From Kitasatospora phosalacinea (GTDB taxonomy: Bacteria > Actinomycetota > Actinomycetes > Streptomycetales > Streptomycetaceae), in assembly GCF_000717185.1 (NCBI RefSeq), contig NZ_JNYE01000001.1:1-64000 (forward strand): a DNA stretch of 64,000 bases. Reading direction: 5' to 3'. The notes under the pieces were generated by a model. It did not search any database. It was not told where the DNA came from and saw only the letters and a program-made list of their open reading frames with translations. Position 1 is the first letter of the stretch. Each line of letters starts with the position of its first letter. Shown here one piece after another: positions 24,961 through 34,809 of the stretch. A program made the position numbers and the translations under genes.

Positions 24961-26046
24961 CTAACCCTCCGCGCCCGCGCCCTCCAGCGCCTGCTGGCGC
25001 TTGTTGCGGACCATCGAGGAGGCCAGGGCCGCGCCGATGAAGGCGACGCCGATCAGGCCGGTGACGATCTCCGGGATGTGGTACTTGATCGAGGCGAGCA
25101 GGATCAGCGCCAGCGCGCCGATCGCGTAGTGCGCGCCGTGCTCCAGGTACACGTAGTCGTCCAGGGTGCCCTTGCGGACCAGGAAGACGGTCAGCGACCG
25201 GATGTACATGGCGCCGATGCCGAGGCCCAGGGTGATCTGGAAGATGTCCTGGGAGATCGCGAACGCGCCGACCACGCCGTCGAAGGAGAAGGACGCGTCG
25301 AGGACCTCCAGGTAGAGGAAGAGGAAGAACGCGGCCTTGCCGCCGACCTGGATGATCGACTTGCCGCTGCGCTCGGCGGCCTCCTCGGCCTCCTGCTGCT
25401 CCTCCAGGCCGGACTCGAAGACCTCGGAGAGGCCGTTGACGGCGAGGTAGGTGGCGAGGCCGCAGACGCCGGCCAGCAGCACCGTCTCGGCGCGGTCACC
25501 GGCGAAGAAGCGGGAGGACAGGGCGAGCACCACCAGGGCGATGACCGAGGAGAGCGCGTCCAGCTTGCCGATCTTCTCCAGCGGCTTCTCCAGCCAGCGC
25601 AGCCAGTTGAAGTCCTTCTCCTCGAAGATGAAGTCGAGGAAGATCATCAGCAGGAAGATGCCGCCGAAGGCCGCGATGGCCGGGTTGGCCATGTCCAGGT
25701 ACTCGGCGTAGGTGTGGCCGTCGTGGGTCTTGCTGGAGTCGAGCGCCAGCTCGACGACGGTGCCCGGGCTGAGGTGCGCGGTGAGGCCGACGACCAGCAG
25801 CGGGAAGACCAGCCGCATGCCGAAGACCGCGATCAGCACGCCGACCGTCAGGAACAGCTTCTGCCAGAAGGCGTTCATCCGCTTGAGGACGGTCGCGTTG
25901 ACGACGGCGTTGTCGAAGGACAGGGAGATCTCGAGGATCGAGAGGATCAGGACGACGCCGAATCCTTCGGCCCCCCAGATCAGGCCGGCGGCGATGAGGC
26001 CGGCGATCGTGATGGCGAAGGACCATCCGAACGTACGGAGGAACAC
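24961..26046 (-). CDS. DUF475/TerC-like integral membrane protein
   Basis: A 361-residue protein with about nine hydrophobic helices. Paired acidic membrane motifs typical of the TerC/DUF475 superfamily are present: ISLSFDNAVVNATVL (about 41-55) and VLDASFSFDGVVGAFAI (about 240-260). TerC-type proteins are linked to metal-ion efflux or sensing and to membrane anchoring of TerD complexes. The start is GTG 26046 with AAAGG eleven bases upstream. It lies 60 bases after the TerD gene on the same strand, so they probably form one operon. Confidence 0.85.
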   Translation of the reverse strand: MFLRTFGWSFAITIAGLIAAGLIWGAEGFGVVLILSILEISLSFDNAVVNATVLKRMNAFWQKLFLTVGVLIAVFGMRLVFPLLVVGLTAHLSPGTVVELALDSSKTHDGHTYAEYLDMANPAIAAFGGIFLLMIFLDFIFEEKDFNWLRWLEKPLEKIGKLDALSSVIALVVLALSSRFFAGDRAETVLLAGVCGLATYLAVNGLSEVFESGLEEQQEAEEAAERSGKSIIQVGGKAAFFLFLYLEVLDASFSFDGVVGAFAISQDIFQITLGLGIGAMYIRSLTVFLVRKGTLDDYVYLEHGAHYAIGALALILLASIKYHIPEIVTGLIGVAFIGAALASSMVRNKRQQALEGAGAEG

Positions 26047-26106
26047 GGGGTCAGCTACCTTTCTGGCTGCCGGAATCGACCCGTTCCGGACTTGACTGTG
26101 GTGCGG

Positions 26107-26682
26107 TTACTGGACGTTGACGCCGAAGTCGAGCGCGATGCCGCGCAGGCCGGAGGCGTAGCCCTGGCCGACGGCCCGGAACTTCCACTCGCCCTGGTAG
26201 CGGTAGAGCTCGCCGAAGATCATGGCGGTCTCGGTGGACGCGTCCTCGGAGAGGTCGTAGCGGGCGATCTCGCTGCCGTCCTCCAGGTTGACCACCCGGA
26301 TGTAGGCGTTGGAGACCTGGCCGAAGCTCTGCAGCCGGGCGTCGGCGTCGTAGATGGAGACGGCGAACACGACCTTGTCGATCTGCACGGGCACCAGGTC
26401 GAGGTGCACCTGCACGACCTCGTCGTCGCCGTCCCCGTCGCCGGTGAGGTTGTCGCCCTGGTGCTCGACCGAGCCCTCGGGGCTGCGCAGGTTGTTGTAG
26501 AACACGAAGTACTCGTCGCCGATGACCCGGCCGCCGGTGCACAGCAGCGCGCTGGCGTCCAGGTCGAAGGGCGCGCCCGTGGTGGACCGGGCGTCCCAGC
26601 CGAGGCCGATCTGCACCTGCGTCAGGTTCGGCGCGGCCTTGGTCAGCGAGACGTTCCCGCCCTTGGCGAGGGTGACGGACAT
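26107..26682 (-). CDS. TerD-family calcium-binding stress protein
   Basis: A 191-residue canonical Ter[14 protein letters not shown] opening, [29 protein letters not shown], the acidic calcium loop [34 protein letters not shown] and [10 protein letters not shown] near the end. Cytosolic; members bind calcium and act in tellurite/chemical stress and cell-differentiation phenotypes. GGAGG precedes the ATG by seven bases. Probable operon with the downstream DUF475 gene; divergent from the kinase gene. Confidence 0.92.
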   Translation of the reverse strand: MSVTLAKGGNVSLTKAAPNLTQVQIGLGWDARSTTGAPFDLDASALLCTGGRVIGDEYFVFYNNLRSPEGSVEHQGDNLTGDGDGDDEVVQVHLDLVPVQIDKVVFAVSIYDADARLQSFGQVSNAYIRVVNLEDGSEIARYDLSEDASTETAMIFGELYRYQGEWKFRAVGQGYASGLRGIALDFGVNVQ

Positions 26683-27120
26683 CGGACTTCCTCCCAGCTC
26701 CCGTCTCCGGGGCTCCCGGGGTGTGCACCGCTGGACTCCGTCGACCGCCCGGGAGGGCCGGCGGGGCGCGCCCGGCGGACGCACCCCAAGAGATCTACGC
26801 CCCCGAGCGGCCGTGCAGTGCTGCACACCCGACTGAACTTCCTGAACTCCGTTCCCCACCCGGCCCGGTCGCCCCGCCCGACGGCTGCGGACCACCCCGT
26901 GCGCGCACCCGGCCGGTGTGCGGATCGTGGCCGAATCTATCAAGCGCCCGCCGCCCCTCCCGCCGCCCCGCACCCCGGCGCGGGGCGGACCGGGGCGGAC
27001 CGGACCCGGCCCGGACCGGCCGGAGGACGGCCGGAACCCGGCGGGTACGCTGCCGGGACCGCCGGAACGAACCATCGCGCGGCACCCCGTACACGGACGA
27101 ACAGAGGGAGCACGGTAGCG
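26683..27120. other. Divergent promoter region, TerD versus kinase
   Basis: A 438-base gap. The only dyad found is GTGCAG-TG-CTGCAC at 26813-26826. No clear promoter pair or gene is visible. Confidence 0.4.
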
Positions 27121-29538
27121 ATGCCGTTCGGACCGCTCGACCGCACCGACCCCGAGTCGGTCGGCCCCTACCACCTGTTGGCCAGACTCGGCGTCGGCGG
27201 CATGGGCCGGGTGTACCTGGCCCGCTCGGCCGGCGGCCGGACGGTCGCGGTCAAGGTGGTCCGCGCCGACCTCGCCGGGGACGCCGACTTCCGCGAGCGC
27301 TTCCGCCGCGAGGTGTCCGCCGCGCAGTCCGTCGGCGGCACCTTCACCGCGCCGGTGGTGGACGCCGACCGGGACGGCGAGTCGCCCTGGCTGGCCACCG
27401 CGTACGTGCTCGGCCCGGCGCTGGACGACGCGGTGCGCGGCCACGGGCCGCTGCCGGTGGAGACCGTGCGCACCCTCGGCGTGGGCCTGGCCCAGGCGCT
27501 GGCCGCGATCCACGCCGCCGGGCTGGTGCACCGCGACCTCAAGCCGTCCAACGTGCTGCTGGCCGCCGACGGCCCCCGGGTGATCGACTTCGGCATCGCC
27601 CGGGCGCTGGACGGCGACAGGATGACCTCCACCGGCGTGGTGGTCGGCTCGCCCGGCTTCATGAGCCCCGAGCAGGCCGCCGGACGCCGCCTGGGCCCGG
27701 CGGGCGACGTGTTCTCGCTCGGCTCGGTGCTGGTCTTCGCCGCCACCGGCCACGGCCCGTTCGACCACGTCGAGGACGGCGGCGCCCCGTCCGCGGCCTC
27801 GCTGCTGTACCGGGTGGTGCACGACGAGCCCGACCTGTCCGGGCTGCCCGAGCAGCTGCGGCCCGCGGTGGCCGCCTGCCTGGCCAAGGACCCGGACGCC
27901 CGCCCGACCCCGGCCGCGCTCGGCGCGCTGCTGGGCGAGGCGGTCGCCCCGGCCCGCTCCGGCTGGCTGCCCGTCGCGCTGGCCTCGGACATCGCCACCC
28001 ACGCCGCCGAGGTGATGGACCTGGAGGCCCCGGTCCGCCCCGCCGACCCGCGGCTGGCCGCCGCCCCGGCCGCGCCCGTCCCCACCCCCACCGAGGTCTC
28101 GCCCCCCGCGCCCGCCGACCCCGGCACCGTCCGGCTGCGCGCCGACGCCGCCCCGGCGCCCGCGCGCCCGGCGACCGAGGCCGTGGCGCTGGCCGGGCAC
28201 CCCACCGCGCAGATCGACGCCGCCCCGGCCGCCGGGAGCCCCCGCCCGTCCCGCCGGGCGCTGCTGCTGGGCGGCGGCGCGGCGGTGCTGGCCGGTGCGG
28301 GCGGCCTGACCGCCTGGGCGCTGGGCGGCTCGAAGAAGACGCCGACCCCGGACCCGGCCCCGCCGACCGGCACCGGCACCGCCGCCTCGGCCGGCTCCTC
28401 CGCGGCCGCGTCGAGCGCCGCCCCGAGCCGCGCCCCCGGCATGCCCCCGGCCCCGCTGTGGACGTACCGGACCGAGGCGAGCAACGCCGGCAGCCTCGGC
28501 ATGGCCTTCTCCCCCGGCCTGCTGCACCTCGGCAACGCCGACCTGATCGCGGTGGACCTGGCCGACGGCAAGGAGAAGTGGATCACCAAGGACGCGATGG
28601 CCTACAACATGGCCTGCGCGGGCGGCACCATCAGCTACGGCACCGTCTCCGACCTGATCACGGTGGACGCCGCCACCGGCACGGTGCTGTGGAAGTACCA
28701 GTCCGAGCGCGGGAAGCCGAACGGCACCCAGATCGCCTCGGACATGGTGCTGAACGCCGACGACCGCGCCGTGTACGCGATGTGCTCCTACCTGCAGATG
28801 GACGCCGACGGCATGCCCGACATGGGCGCCAAGACCGGCAAGGGCATCATGGCGCTGTCCCGCAAGGACGGCTCGATGCTGTGGAACCAGCACCGCCAGC
28901 AGACCGCCGACTACACGGTCAGCTCCGACCTGACGGCCGACACCCTGCTCTACACCGACAGCAAGGAGAACCTGGTCGCCCGCTCGCTGGCCGACGGCTC
29001 CCAGACCTGGTTCACCCCCACCAACTCCCGCTCGGAGTACCAGCCGGTGCTGCAGGACGGGCTGGTGTTCTGCTCGGTCGAGCCGAACGGCATCCAGGGC
29101 GTGCGGGTCTCCGACGGCAAGCAGGTCTGGGCGAAGACCTCGGACCGCTCGACCCGGATGTGGTACTCGCCGCCCGCGGCGGGCGGGCACGTCGTGTACT
29201 CCGTCCTCGGCGGCATGACCCTGACCTACCAGGGCACCACCTACACCCCGACCGCCCCGACCCGGGTGGTGGCCTTCAACGCCGCCGACGGCACCGAGCT
29301 GTGGCACCTGGAGCTGCCCACCGAGGTGTCGATGGACACCAGCCCGGTGCTGGTCGAGGAGACCCTGTTCGTGCCCACCGCCGACCACGGCATCTACGCC
29401 GTCGACGTGGTGGGCCACAAGGTCCGCTGGGTCTTCCAGACCAACGCGGGCGCCGAGCTGCCCTGGCACCTGGCGGGCGGCGAGGACCTGCTGATCGCCG
29501 TGCAGGGCAACCAGGTGATGGCCCTCCCGCCCGTGTAG
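27121..29538 (+). CDS. Ser/Thr protein kinase with extracellular PQQ-type beta-propeller
   Basis: An 805-residue Hanks-type kinase. The kinase domain (about 15-275) has [11 protein letters not shown], Lys45 (VAVKVV), HRDLKPSN with catalytic Asp139, DFGIA and [12 protein letters not shown]. An Ala/Pro-rich juxtamembrane linker (about 290-375) leads to one membrane span (about 378-402) and a PQQ/quinoprotein-like propeller (about 440-805: [35 protein letters not shown] repeats). It should sense an outside signal and phosphorylate cytosolic targets; the flanking TerD genes make Ter proteins candidate substrates (inference). Confidence 0.92.
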   Translation: MPFGPLDRTDPESVGPYHLLARLGVGGMGRVYLARSAGGRTVAVKVVRADLAGDADFRERFRREVSAAQSVGGTFTAPVVDADRDGESPWLATAYVLGPALDDAVRGHGPLPVETVRTLGVGLAQALAAIHAAGLVHRDLKPSNVLLAADGPRVIDFGIARALDGDRMTSTGVVVGSPGFMSPEQAAGRRLGPAGDVFSLGSVLVFAATGHGPFDHVEDGGAPSAASLLYRVVHDEPDLSGLPEQLRPAVAACLAKDPDARPTPAALGALLGEAVAPARSGWLPVALASDIATHAAEVMDLEAPVRPADPRLAAAPAAPVPTPTEVSPPAPADPGTVRLRADAAPAPARPATEAVALAGHPTAQIDAAPAAGSPRPSRRALLLGGGAAVLAGAGGLTAWALGGSKKTPTPDPAPPTGTGTAASAGSSAAASSAAPSRAPGMPPAPLWTYRTEASNAGSLGMAFSPGLLHLGNADLIAVDLADGKEKWITKDAMAYNMACAGGTISYGTVSDLITVDAATGTVLWKYQSERGKPNGTQIASDMVLNADDRAVYAMCSYLQMDADGMPDMGAKTGKGIMALSRKDGSMLWNQHRQQTADYTVSSDLTADTLLYTDSKENLVARSLADGSQTWFTPTNSRSEYQPVLQDGLVFCSVEPNGIQGVRVSDGKQVWAKTSDRSTRMWYSPPAAGGHVVYSVLGGMTLTYQGTTYTPTAPTRVVAFNAADGTELWHLELPTEVSMDTSPVLVEETLFVPTADHGIYAVDVVGHKVRWVFQTNAGAELPWHLAGGEDLLIAVQGNQVMALPPV

Positions 29539-29631
29539 CGGCGCGACGCGGCGGGCCGGGGAAGCGAGGCACCGGGAACGCGACGGGCCGGGGCCGCGAA
29601 CGGCCCCGGCCCGCACCGGACGCGGCGGCGG

Positions 29632-30207
29632 TCAGACGTTGACGCCGAAGTCCTGGGCGATGCCGCGCAGGCCGGAGGCGTAGCCCTGGCCGATGGCGCG
29701 GAACTTCCACTCGTCGCCGTTGCGGTACAGCTCGCCGAAGACCATCGCGGTCTCGGTCGAGGCGTCCTCGGAGAGGTCGTAGCGGGCGATCTCGGCGCCG
29801 CCCGCCTGGTTCAGCACCCGGATGAACGCGTTGCGGACCTGGCCGAAGCTCTGCTGCCGGTTCTCCGCGTCGTAGATCGACACCGGGAAGACGATCTTGG
29901 CGACGTCGGCCGGGACGCCGGCCAGGTTCACCTTGACCTGCTCGTCGTCGCCCTCGCCCTCGCCGGTGAGGTTGTCGCCGGTGTGCTCGACCGAGCCGTC
30001 GGCGCTCTTCAGGTTGTTGAAGAAGATGAAGTCGGCGTCGGAGCGGACCCGGCCCTGCTCGGTGCAGAGCAGCGCGCTGGCGTCCAGGTCGAAGTCCGTG
30101 CCGGTGGTGGTGCGTACGTCCCACCCGAGGCCGACGACCACGGCGGTCAGGCCGGGCGCCTCCTTGGTGAGCGAGACATTGCCGCCCTTGCTCAGGCTGA
30201 CACCCAC
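29632..30207 (-). CDS. TerD-family calcium-binding stress protein, second canonical copy
   Basis: A 191-residue paralogue of the TerD at 26107, same length, with [29 protein letters not shown], the acidic calcium loop GEGEGDDE (Glu instead of Asp at two positions), [14 protein letters not shown] and [10 protein letters not shown]. The start is GTG 30207: GGAGG lies five bases upstream, which excludes the 12-residue longer frame. It reads towards the convergent kinase gene, 93 bases away. Confidence 0.92.
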   Translation of the reverse strand: MGVSLSKGGNVSLTKEAPGLTAVVVGLGWDVRTTTGTDFDLDASALLCTEQGRVRSDADFIFFNNLKSADGSVEHTGDNLTGEGEGDDEQVKVNLAGVPADVAKIVFPVSIYDAENRQQSFGQVRNAFIRVLNQAGGAEIARYDLSEDASTETAMVFGELYRNGDEWKFRAIGQGYASGLRGIAQDFGVNV

Positions 30208-30346
30208 GTGGTCCTCCAAGAAGTCGGGTTCCCGATCCGTCAACGGCCCGATCGTAGTGCCGGGTTCCCGGCCCGCCGCGGCGACTCGGCCCGGGAACCC
30301 GGCGGAAGAAGATTCCGCCGGACCCCGGACGGCCCCCGCGGGGGCC

Positions 30347-30805
30347 TCAGAGCGCGCCGAGGGCGGCCAGGTACTCCTGGGTGTCGCGGGCGTCCGGCAG
30401 GCCGTTCACGATGCTCCAGCGGACGGTGCCCTCCTTGTCGATGACGAAGGTGCCGCGCACCGCGCAGCCCCGCTCCTCGTTGAAGACGCCGTACGCGCGG
30501 GAGACCTCGCCGTGCGGCCAGAAGTCCGACAGCAGCGGGTACTCCAGGCCCTGCTGGTCGCCGAAGACCCGCAGCGAGAACGGCGAGTCGTTGGAGACCG
30601 CGAGCACCTGCACCTCGTCGTTCTGCAGGCGCGGCAGCTCCTTCTGGATCTCGCAGACCTCGCCGGTGCAGACGCCGGTGAAGGCGAACGGGTAGAAGAC
30701 CAGGACGACGTTCTTCTCGCCGCGGAAGTCGGACAGCTTCACCGACTCGCCGTGCTGGTTCTTCAGCTCGAAGTCCGGGGCCTGGGTGCCGATCTCGACG
30801 CTCAT
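30347..30805 (-). CDS. AhpE-like peroxiredoxin
   Basis: A 152-residue thioredoxin-fold peroxidase reducing H2O2 or organic peroxides in the cytosol. The peroxidatic Cys is in [18 protein letters not shown] (about residues 31-48), with a second Cys five residues on that may act as resolving thiol; [10 protein letters not shown] follows later. Length and motif fit AhpE/BCP-type enzymes. AGGAAGG precedes the ATG by seven bases; the 13 extra upstream residues are not coding. It neighbours the DUF3052 and aceE genes, as in Streptomyces genomes. Confidence 0.9.
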   Translation of the reverse strand: MSVEIGTQAPDFELKNQHGESVKLSDFRGEKNVVLVFYPFAFTGVCTGEVCEIQKELPRLQNDEVQVLAVSNDSPFSLRVFGDQQGLEYPLLSDFWPHGEVSRAYGVFNEERGCAVRGTFVIDKEGTVRWSIVNGLPDARDTQEYLAALGAL

Positions 30806-31077
30806 GAGGGGGCCTTCCTGCCTCAACGGTGGTGCGGTCGTCACGATCCTCCCATCCGCCCGCCCCCGTTCGGCCGTCCGGGTGAGCCGGCCCGGCCGCC
30901 CGGGAGGCCCGTTCGCTCAGGGTGAACGCCCCGCACCCGGCCGACCGGCCCGGGAGCCGACCCGCGAGCCGACCCGGAGGCCGACCGGCCCCGGGAGCGC
31001 CGACCGGCCCCGGGAGCGCCGACGGGCCCCGCCGGCCGGTTGGCCGACGGGGCCCGTCGCGGGTCGTGCTCCTAGGG

Positions 31078-31515
31078 TCAGCGCTTGCCGGCCTTCGTGG
31101 CCTTCGGGGTGGCCAGGCGGGTGCCCGCCCAGTCCTTGGCGATCGCCACCGAGCTGGTCTGCGAGAGGCCGGCGGTCTTCGCGGCGTCGGCGATCTCGTG
31201 CGCCTCGACGTGCCCGTCGCGGCCGGTCTTCGGGGTGAGCAGCCAGATCAGGCCGCCCTCCGCCAGGTACTCCAGGGCGTCGACCAGGGCGTCGGTGAGA
31301 TCCCCGTCCTCGTCGCGGTGCCACAGCAGGACGCCGTCGGCGACGTCGTCGTAGTCCTCGTCGACGAGTTCGGCGCCAGTGATCTCCTCGATCCCCTCGC
31401 GGAGCTCCTGGTCACTGTCGTCGTCGTACCCGAGCTCCTGGATGATCTGGCCCGGTTCGAAGCCGAGACGGAGAGCCGGGTTGGACTTGTCCGCGGGGTC
31501 CGCGGTCGCGCTCAC
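31078..31515 (-). CDS. DUF3052 family protein
   Basis: A 145-residue acidic protein of the actinobacterial DUF3052 family: ALRLGFEPGQIIQELGYDDD, LREGIEEITG, GVLLWHRDEDGDLTDALVDA, GLIWLLTPKTGRDG and SSVAIAKDWAGTRL. Function unknown; it is usually placed opposite aceE. The start is GTG 31515 with GGAGG eight bases upstream. The stop falls in a Lys-rich end (KATKAGKR). Confidence 0.9.
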   Translation of the reverse strand: MSATADPADKSNPALRLGFEPGQIIQELGYDDDSDQELREGIEEITGAELVDEDYDDVADGVLLWHRDEDGDLTDALVDALEYLAEGGLIWLLTPKTGRDGHVEAHEIADAAKTAGLSQTSSVAIAKDWAGTRLATPKATKAGKR

Positions 31516-31983
31516 GGGAATAACCTCCAGTATTCGGCCCGGCGTCCATGCCGGGGCTGTGGCCGTAGTCCACACGGGAGCGGCGGTTCGCGCAAGTACC
31601 CGACCCCCGATCCCACCCAAAGGTTGACGCGTCGGGGGGCGACACGCCGCCCACTGTGGTGGTGAACACACCCATATGTCCCTGTCCGTACCGACAAGGA
31701 TGCTTCGTCTCGTACCCCCGCGCAGCCCTTTCACCCGCCGTACGCCTGCCCGAGATGCGAACGGCATTCGGGTCGGAGCAGGGTGCGGGCGTAAAGTCTC
31801 CTGTTGGCCCTCATCCCGGCCGGCCGCCATCGTCCGGCCGGGGTCCCAGGTCGGACCACCTCCTGACCGTCCCGTCCACCAGGCGGAACGGTTACCGATC
31901 GGTAGAGATGACGGATCTCCGAACGCGGTAGCACGATGGAGGCGGCGCGACAACTCAGTTTCGACCGACAGTGAAGGAACAGC
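31516..31983. promoter_or_regulatory. Divergent DUF3052/aceE control region
   Basis: A 468-base gap with no gene. A perfect 12-base palindrome TACCGATCGGTA lies at 31893-31904, about 80 bases before the aceE start, and is the best operator candidate. Confidence 0.5.
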
Positions 31984-34734
31984 GTGGCTTCCGGATCCGA
32001 TCGCAACCCGATCATCATTGGCGGCCTCCCGAGCCAGGTCCCGGACTTCGATCCCGAGGAGACCGCGGAGTGGCTGGAGTCGCTTGACGCTGCCATCGAC
32101 GAGCGCGGGCGCGAGCGCGCCCGCTACCTGATGCTGCGGCTGATCGAGCGCGCCCGCGAGAAGCGCGTCGCCGTGCCCGAGATGCGCAGCACGGACTACG
32201 TCAACACCATCGCCACCAAGGACGAGCCGTTCTTCCCCGGCAACGAGGAGATCGAGCGCAAGATCCTCAACGCGACGCGCTGGAACGCGGCCGTCATGGT
32301 CTCCCGCGCCCAGCGGCCCGGCATCGGCGTCGGCGGCCACATCGCCACCTTCGCCTCCTCCGCGTCCCTGTACGACGTGGGCTTCAACTACTTCTTCCGC
32401 GGCAAGGACGCCGACGGCGAGTCCGGCGACCAGGTCTTCTTCCAGGGCCACGCCTCGCCGGGCATCTACGCCCGCGCCTTCCTGCTGGACCGGCTGACCG
32501 AGCAGCAGCTCGACGCGTTCCGGCAGGAGAAGTCCAAGGCGCCGTACGGCCTGTCCAGCTACCCGCACCCGCGGCTGATGCCGGACTTCTGGGAGTTCCC
32601 GACCGTCTCGATGGGCCTCGGCCCGCTCGGCGCGATCTACCAGGCCCGGATGAACCGCTACCTGGAGCACCGCGGCATCAAGGACACCTCCGACTCGCAG
32701 GTGTACGCCTTCCTCGGCGACGGCGAGATGGACGAGCCCGAGTCGCTCGGCCAGCTCTCGCTGGCGGCCCGCGAGGGCCTGGACAACCTGACCTTCGTGG
32801 TGAACTGCAACCTGCAGCGCCTCGACGGCCCGGTCCGCGGCAACGGCAAGATCATCCAGGAGCTGGAGTCGCAGTTCCGCGGCGCCGGCTGGAACGTCAT
32901 CAAGCTGGTCTGGGACCGCAGCTGGGACCCGCTGCTGGCCCAGGACCGCGACGGCGTCCTGGTCAACAAGCTGAACACCACCCCGGACGGCCAGTTCCAG
33001 ACCTACGCCACCGAGACCGGCGCGTACATCCGCGACCACTTCTTCGGCGGCGACCTGCGCCTGCGCGCGATGGTCGAGAACATGACCGACCACCAGATCC
33101 AGCACCTGGGCCGCGGCGGCCACGACCACCGCAAGGTCTACGCCGCGTTCAAGGCCGCCCGCGAGCACAAGGGCCAGCCGACCGTCATCCTGGCGCAGAC
33201 CGTCAAGGGCTGGACGCTGGGCCCCAACTTCGAGGGCCGCAACGCCACCCACCAGATGAAGAAGCTGACGGTCGAGGACCTGAAGCGCTTCCGCGACCGG
33301 CTGCACCTGCCGATCACCGACAAGCAGCTGGACGAGGGCTACCCGCCCTACTACCACCCGGGCCGCAACTCGGAGGAGATCCAGTACATGCACGACCGCC
33401 GGCAGGAGCTCGGCGGCTACGTGCCCACCCGCAAGGTGCGCCCGCGCAAGCTCGAACTGCCGGGCGACGACGCGTACAAGGCGGTCAAGAAGGGCTCCGG
33501 CAACCAGACCATCGCCACCACCATGGCGTTCGTCCGGGTGCTCAAGGACCTGATGCGCGACAAGGGCATCGGCAACCGCTTCGTGCCGATCGCGCCCGAC
33601 GAGTACCGCACCTTCGGCATGGACTCGCTGTTCCCGTCCGCCAAGATCTACAACCCGCTCGGCCAGACCTACGAGTCGGTCGACCGCGAGCTGCTGCTGG
33701 CGTACAAGGAGTCCCCGGCCGGCCAGATGCTGCACGACGGCATCTCCGAGGCCGGCTGCACCGCCTCGCTGATCGCGGCCGGCTCCTCGTACGCGACGCA
33801 CGGCGAGCCGCTGATCCCGGTGTACGTCTTCTACTCGATGTTCGGGTTCCAGCGCACCGGCGACCAGTTCTGGCAGATGGCCGACCAGCTGGCCCGCGGC
33901 TTCGTGATCGGCGCCACCGCCGGCCGCACCACCCTGACCGGCGAGGGCCTGCAGCACGCCGACGGCCACTCGCACCTGCTGGCCTCCACCAACCCCGGCG
34001 TGGTCGCCTACGACCCCGCCTACGGGTACGAGATCGCGCACATCGTCCAGGACGGCCTGCGCCGCATGTACGGCTCCTCCGCCGAGCACCCGCACGGCGA
34101 GGACGTCTTCTACTACATGACGGTCTACAACGAGCCGATCAAGATGCCGGCCGAGCCGGAGGGCGTGGACGTCGACGGCATCCTCAAGGGCCTCTACCGG
34201 CTCAAGGGCGGCGAGGGCGGCCAGATCCCCGCGCAGATCCTCGCCTCCGGCGTGGCGGTGCCGTGGGCCCTGGAGGCCCAGCGCATCCTCGCCGAGGAGT
34301 GGAACGTCAAGGCGGACGTCTGGTCGGCGACCTCCTGGAACGAGCTGCGCCGCGACGCCGTCGAGGCGGAGGAGTTCAACCTGCTGCACCCCGAGGAGCC
34401 GCAGCGCGTCCCGTACGTGACCACCAAGCTCTCCGGGGCCGAGGGTCCGTTCGTGGCCGTCTCCGACTGGATGCGCGCCGTCCCGGACCAGATCGCCCGC
34501 TGGGTCCCCGGCCAGTACCAGTCCCTGGGCGCCGACGGCTTCGGCTTCGCCGACACCCGCGGCGCGGCCCGTCGCTTCTTCCACATCGACGCGCAGTCGA
34601 TCGTCCTGGGCACGCTCACCGAGCTGGCCAAGCAGGGCAGGATCGACCGCTCGGCGCTGAAGGACGCGATCGACCGCTACCAGCTGCTCGACGTGGCGGC
34701 GGCCGACCCGGGCGCCGCGGGCGGCGACGCCTGA
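31984..34734 (+). CDS. aceE: Pyruvate dehydrogenase E1 component, homodimeric type
   Basis: A 916-residue thiamine-diphosphate enzyme that decarboxylates pyruvate and acetylates the E2 lipoyl group, feeding acetyl-CoA to the TCA cycle and fatty-acid synthesis. Seen: [20 protein letters not shown], the ThDP-binding [10 protein letters not shown] (about 245-255) followed by NCN 26 residues later, [11 protein letters not shown], and [11 protein letters not shown] in the transketolase C-domain. The length is normal for single-chain AceE. The start is GTG 31984 with AAGGA five bases upstream. Confidence 0.97.
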   Translation: MASGSDRNPIIIGGLPSQVPDFDPEETAEWLESLDAAIDERGRERARYLMLRLIERAREKRVAVPEMRSTDYVNTIATKDEPFFPGNEEIERKILNATRWNAAVMVSRAQRPGIGVGGHIATFASSASLYDVGFNYFFRGKDADGESGDQVFFQGHASPGIYARAFLLDRLTEQQLDAFRQEKSKAPYGLSSYPHPRLMPDFWEFPTVSMGLGPLGAIYQARMNRYLEHRGIKDTSDSQVYAFLGDGEMDEPESLGQLSLAAREGLDNLTFVVNCNLQRLDGPVRGNGKIIQELESQFRGAGWNVIKLVWDRSWDPLLAQDRDGVLVNKLNTTPDGQFQTYATETGAYIRDHFFGGDLRLRAMVENMTDHQIQHLGRGGHDHRKVYAAFKAAREHKGQPTVILAQTVKGWTLGPNFEGRNATHQMKKLTVEDLKRFRDRLHLPITDKQLDEGYPPYYHPGRNSEEIQYMHDRRQELGGYVPTRKVRPRKLELPGDDAYKAVKKGSGNQTIATTMAFVRVLKDLMRDKGIGNRFVPIAPDEYRTFGMDSLFPSAKIYNPLGQTYESVDRELLLAYKESPAGQMLHDGISEAGCTASLIAAGSSYATHGEPLIPVYVFYSMFGFQRTGDQFWQMADQLARGFVIGATAGRTTLTGEGLQHADGHSHLLASTNPGVVAYDPAYGYEIAHIVQDGLRRMYGSSAEHPHGEDVFYYMTVYNEPIKMPAEPEGVDVDGILKGLYRLKGGEGGQIPAQILASGVAVPWALEAQRILAEEWNVKADVWSATSWNELRRDAVEAEEFNLLHPEEPQRVPYVTTKLSGAEGPFVAVSDWMRAVPDQIARWVPGQYQSLGADGFGFADTRGAARRFFHIDAQSIVLGTLTELAKQGRIDRSALKDAIDRYQLLDVAAADPGAAGGDA

Positions 34735-34750
34735 TCACGCCGTGAACGGC

Positions 34751-34788
34751 CGAGGGCCGGTTCCCCCCGCGGGGGGAACCGGCCCTCG
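34751..34788 (+). terminator. aceE terminator
   Basis: Eighteen-base perfect arms (CGAGGGCCGGTTCCCCCC and complement) followed by GGGCCTTTCC, starting 16 bases after the aceE stop. Confidence 0.85.
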
Positions 34789-34809
34789 GGCCTTTCCGGG
34801 GCCCGGCCG

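Noticed and set aside
26813..26826. Dyad GTGCAG-TG-CTGCAC in the TerD/kinase spacer
   Set aside because: Short, single and not placed near a recognisable promoter; listed in the spacer entry but not called an operator.
26107..29616. Minus-strand frame of over 1100 codons opposite the kinase gene
   Set aside because: His/Gly/Arg-rich shadow of the kinase gene; only its TerD end is real.
31078..34584. Very long minus-strand frame opposite aceE
   Set aside because: It is the antisense shadow of aceE fused in frame to DUF3052; only the final DUF3052 part is coding.
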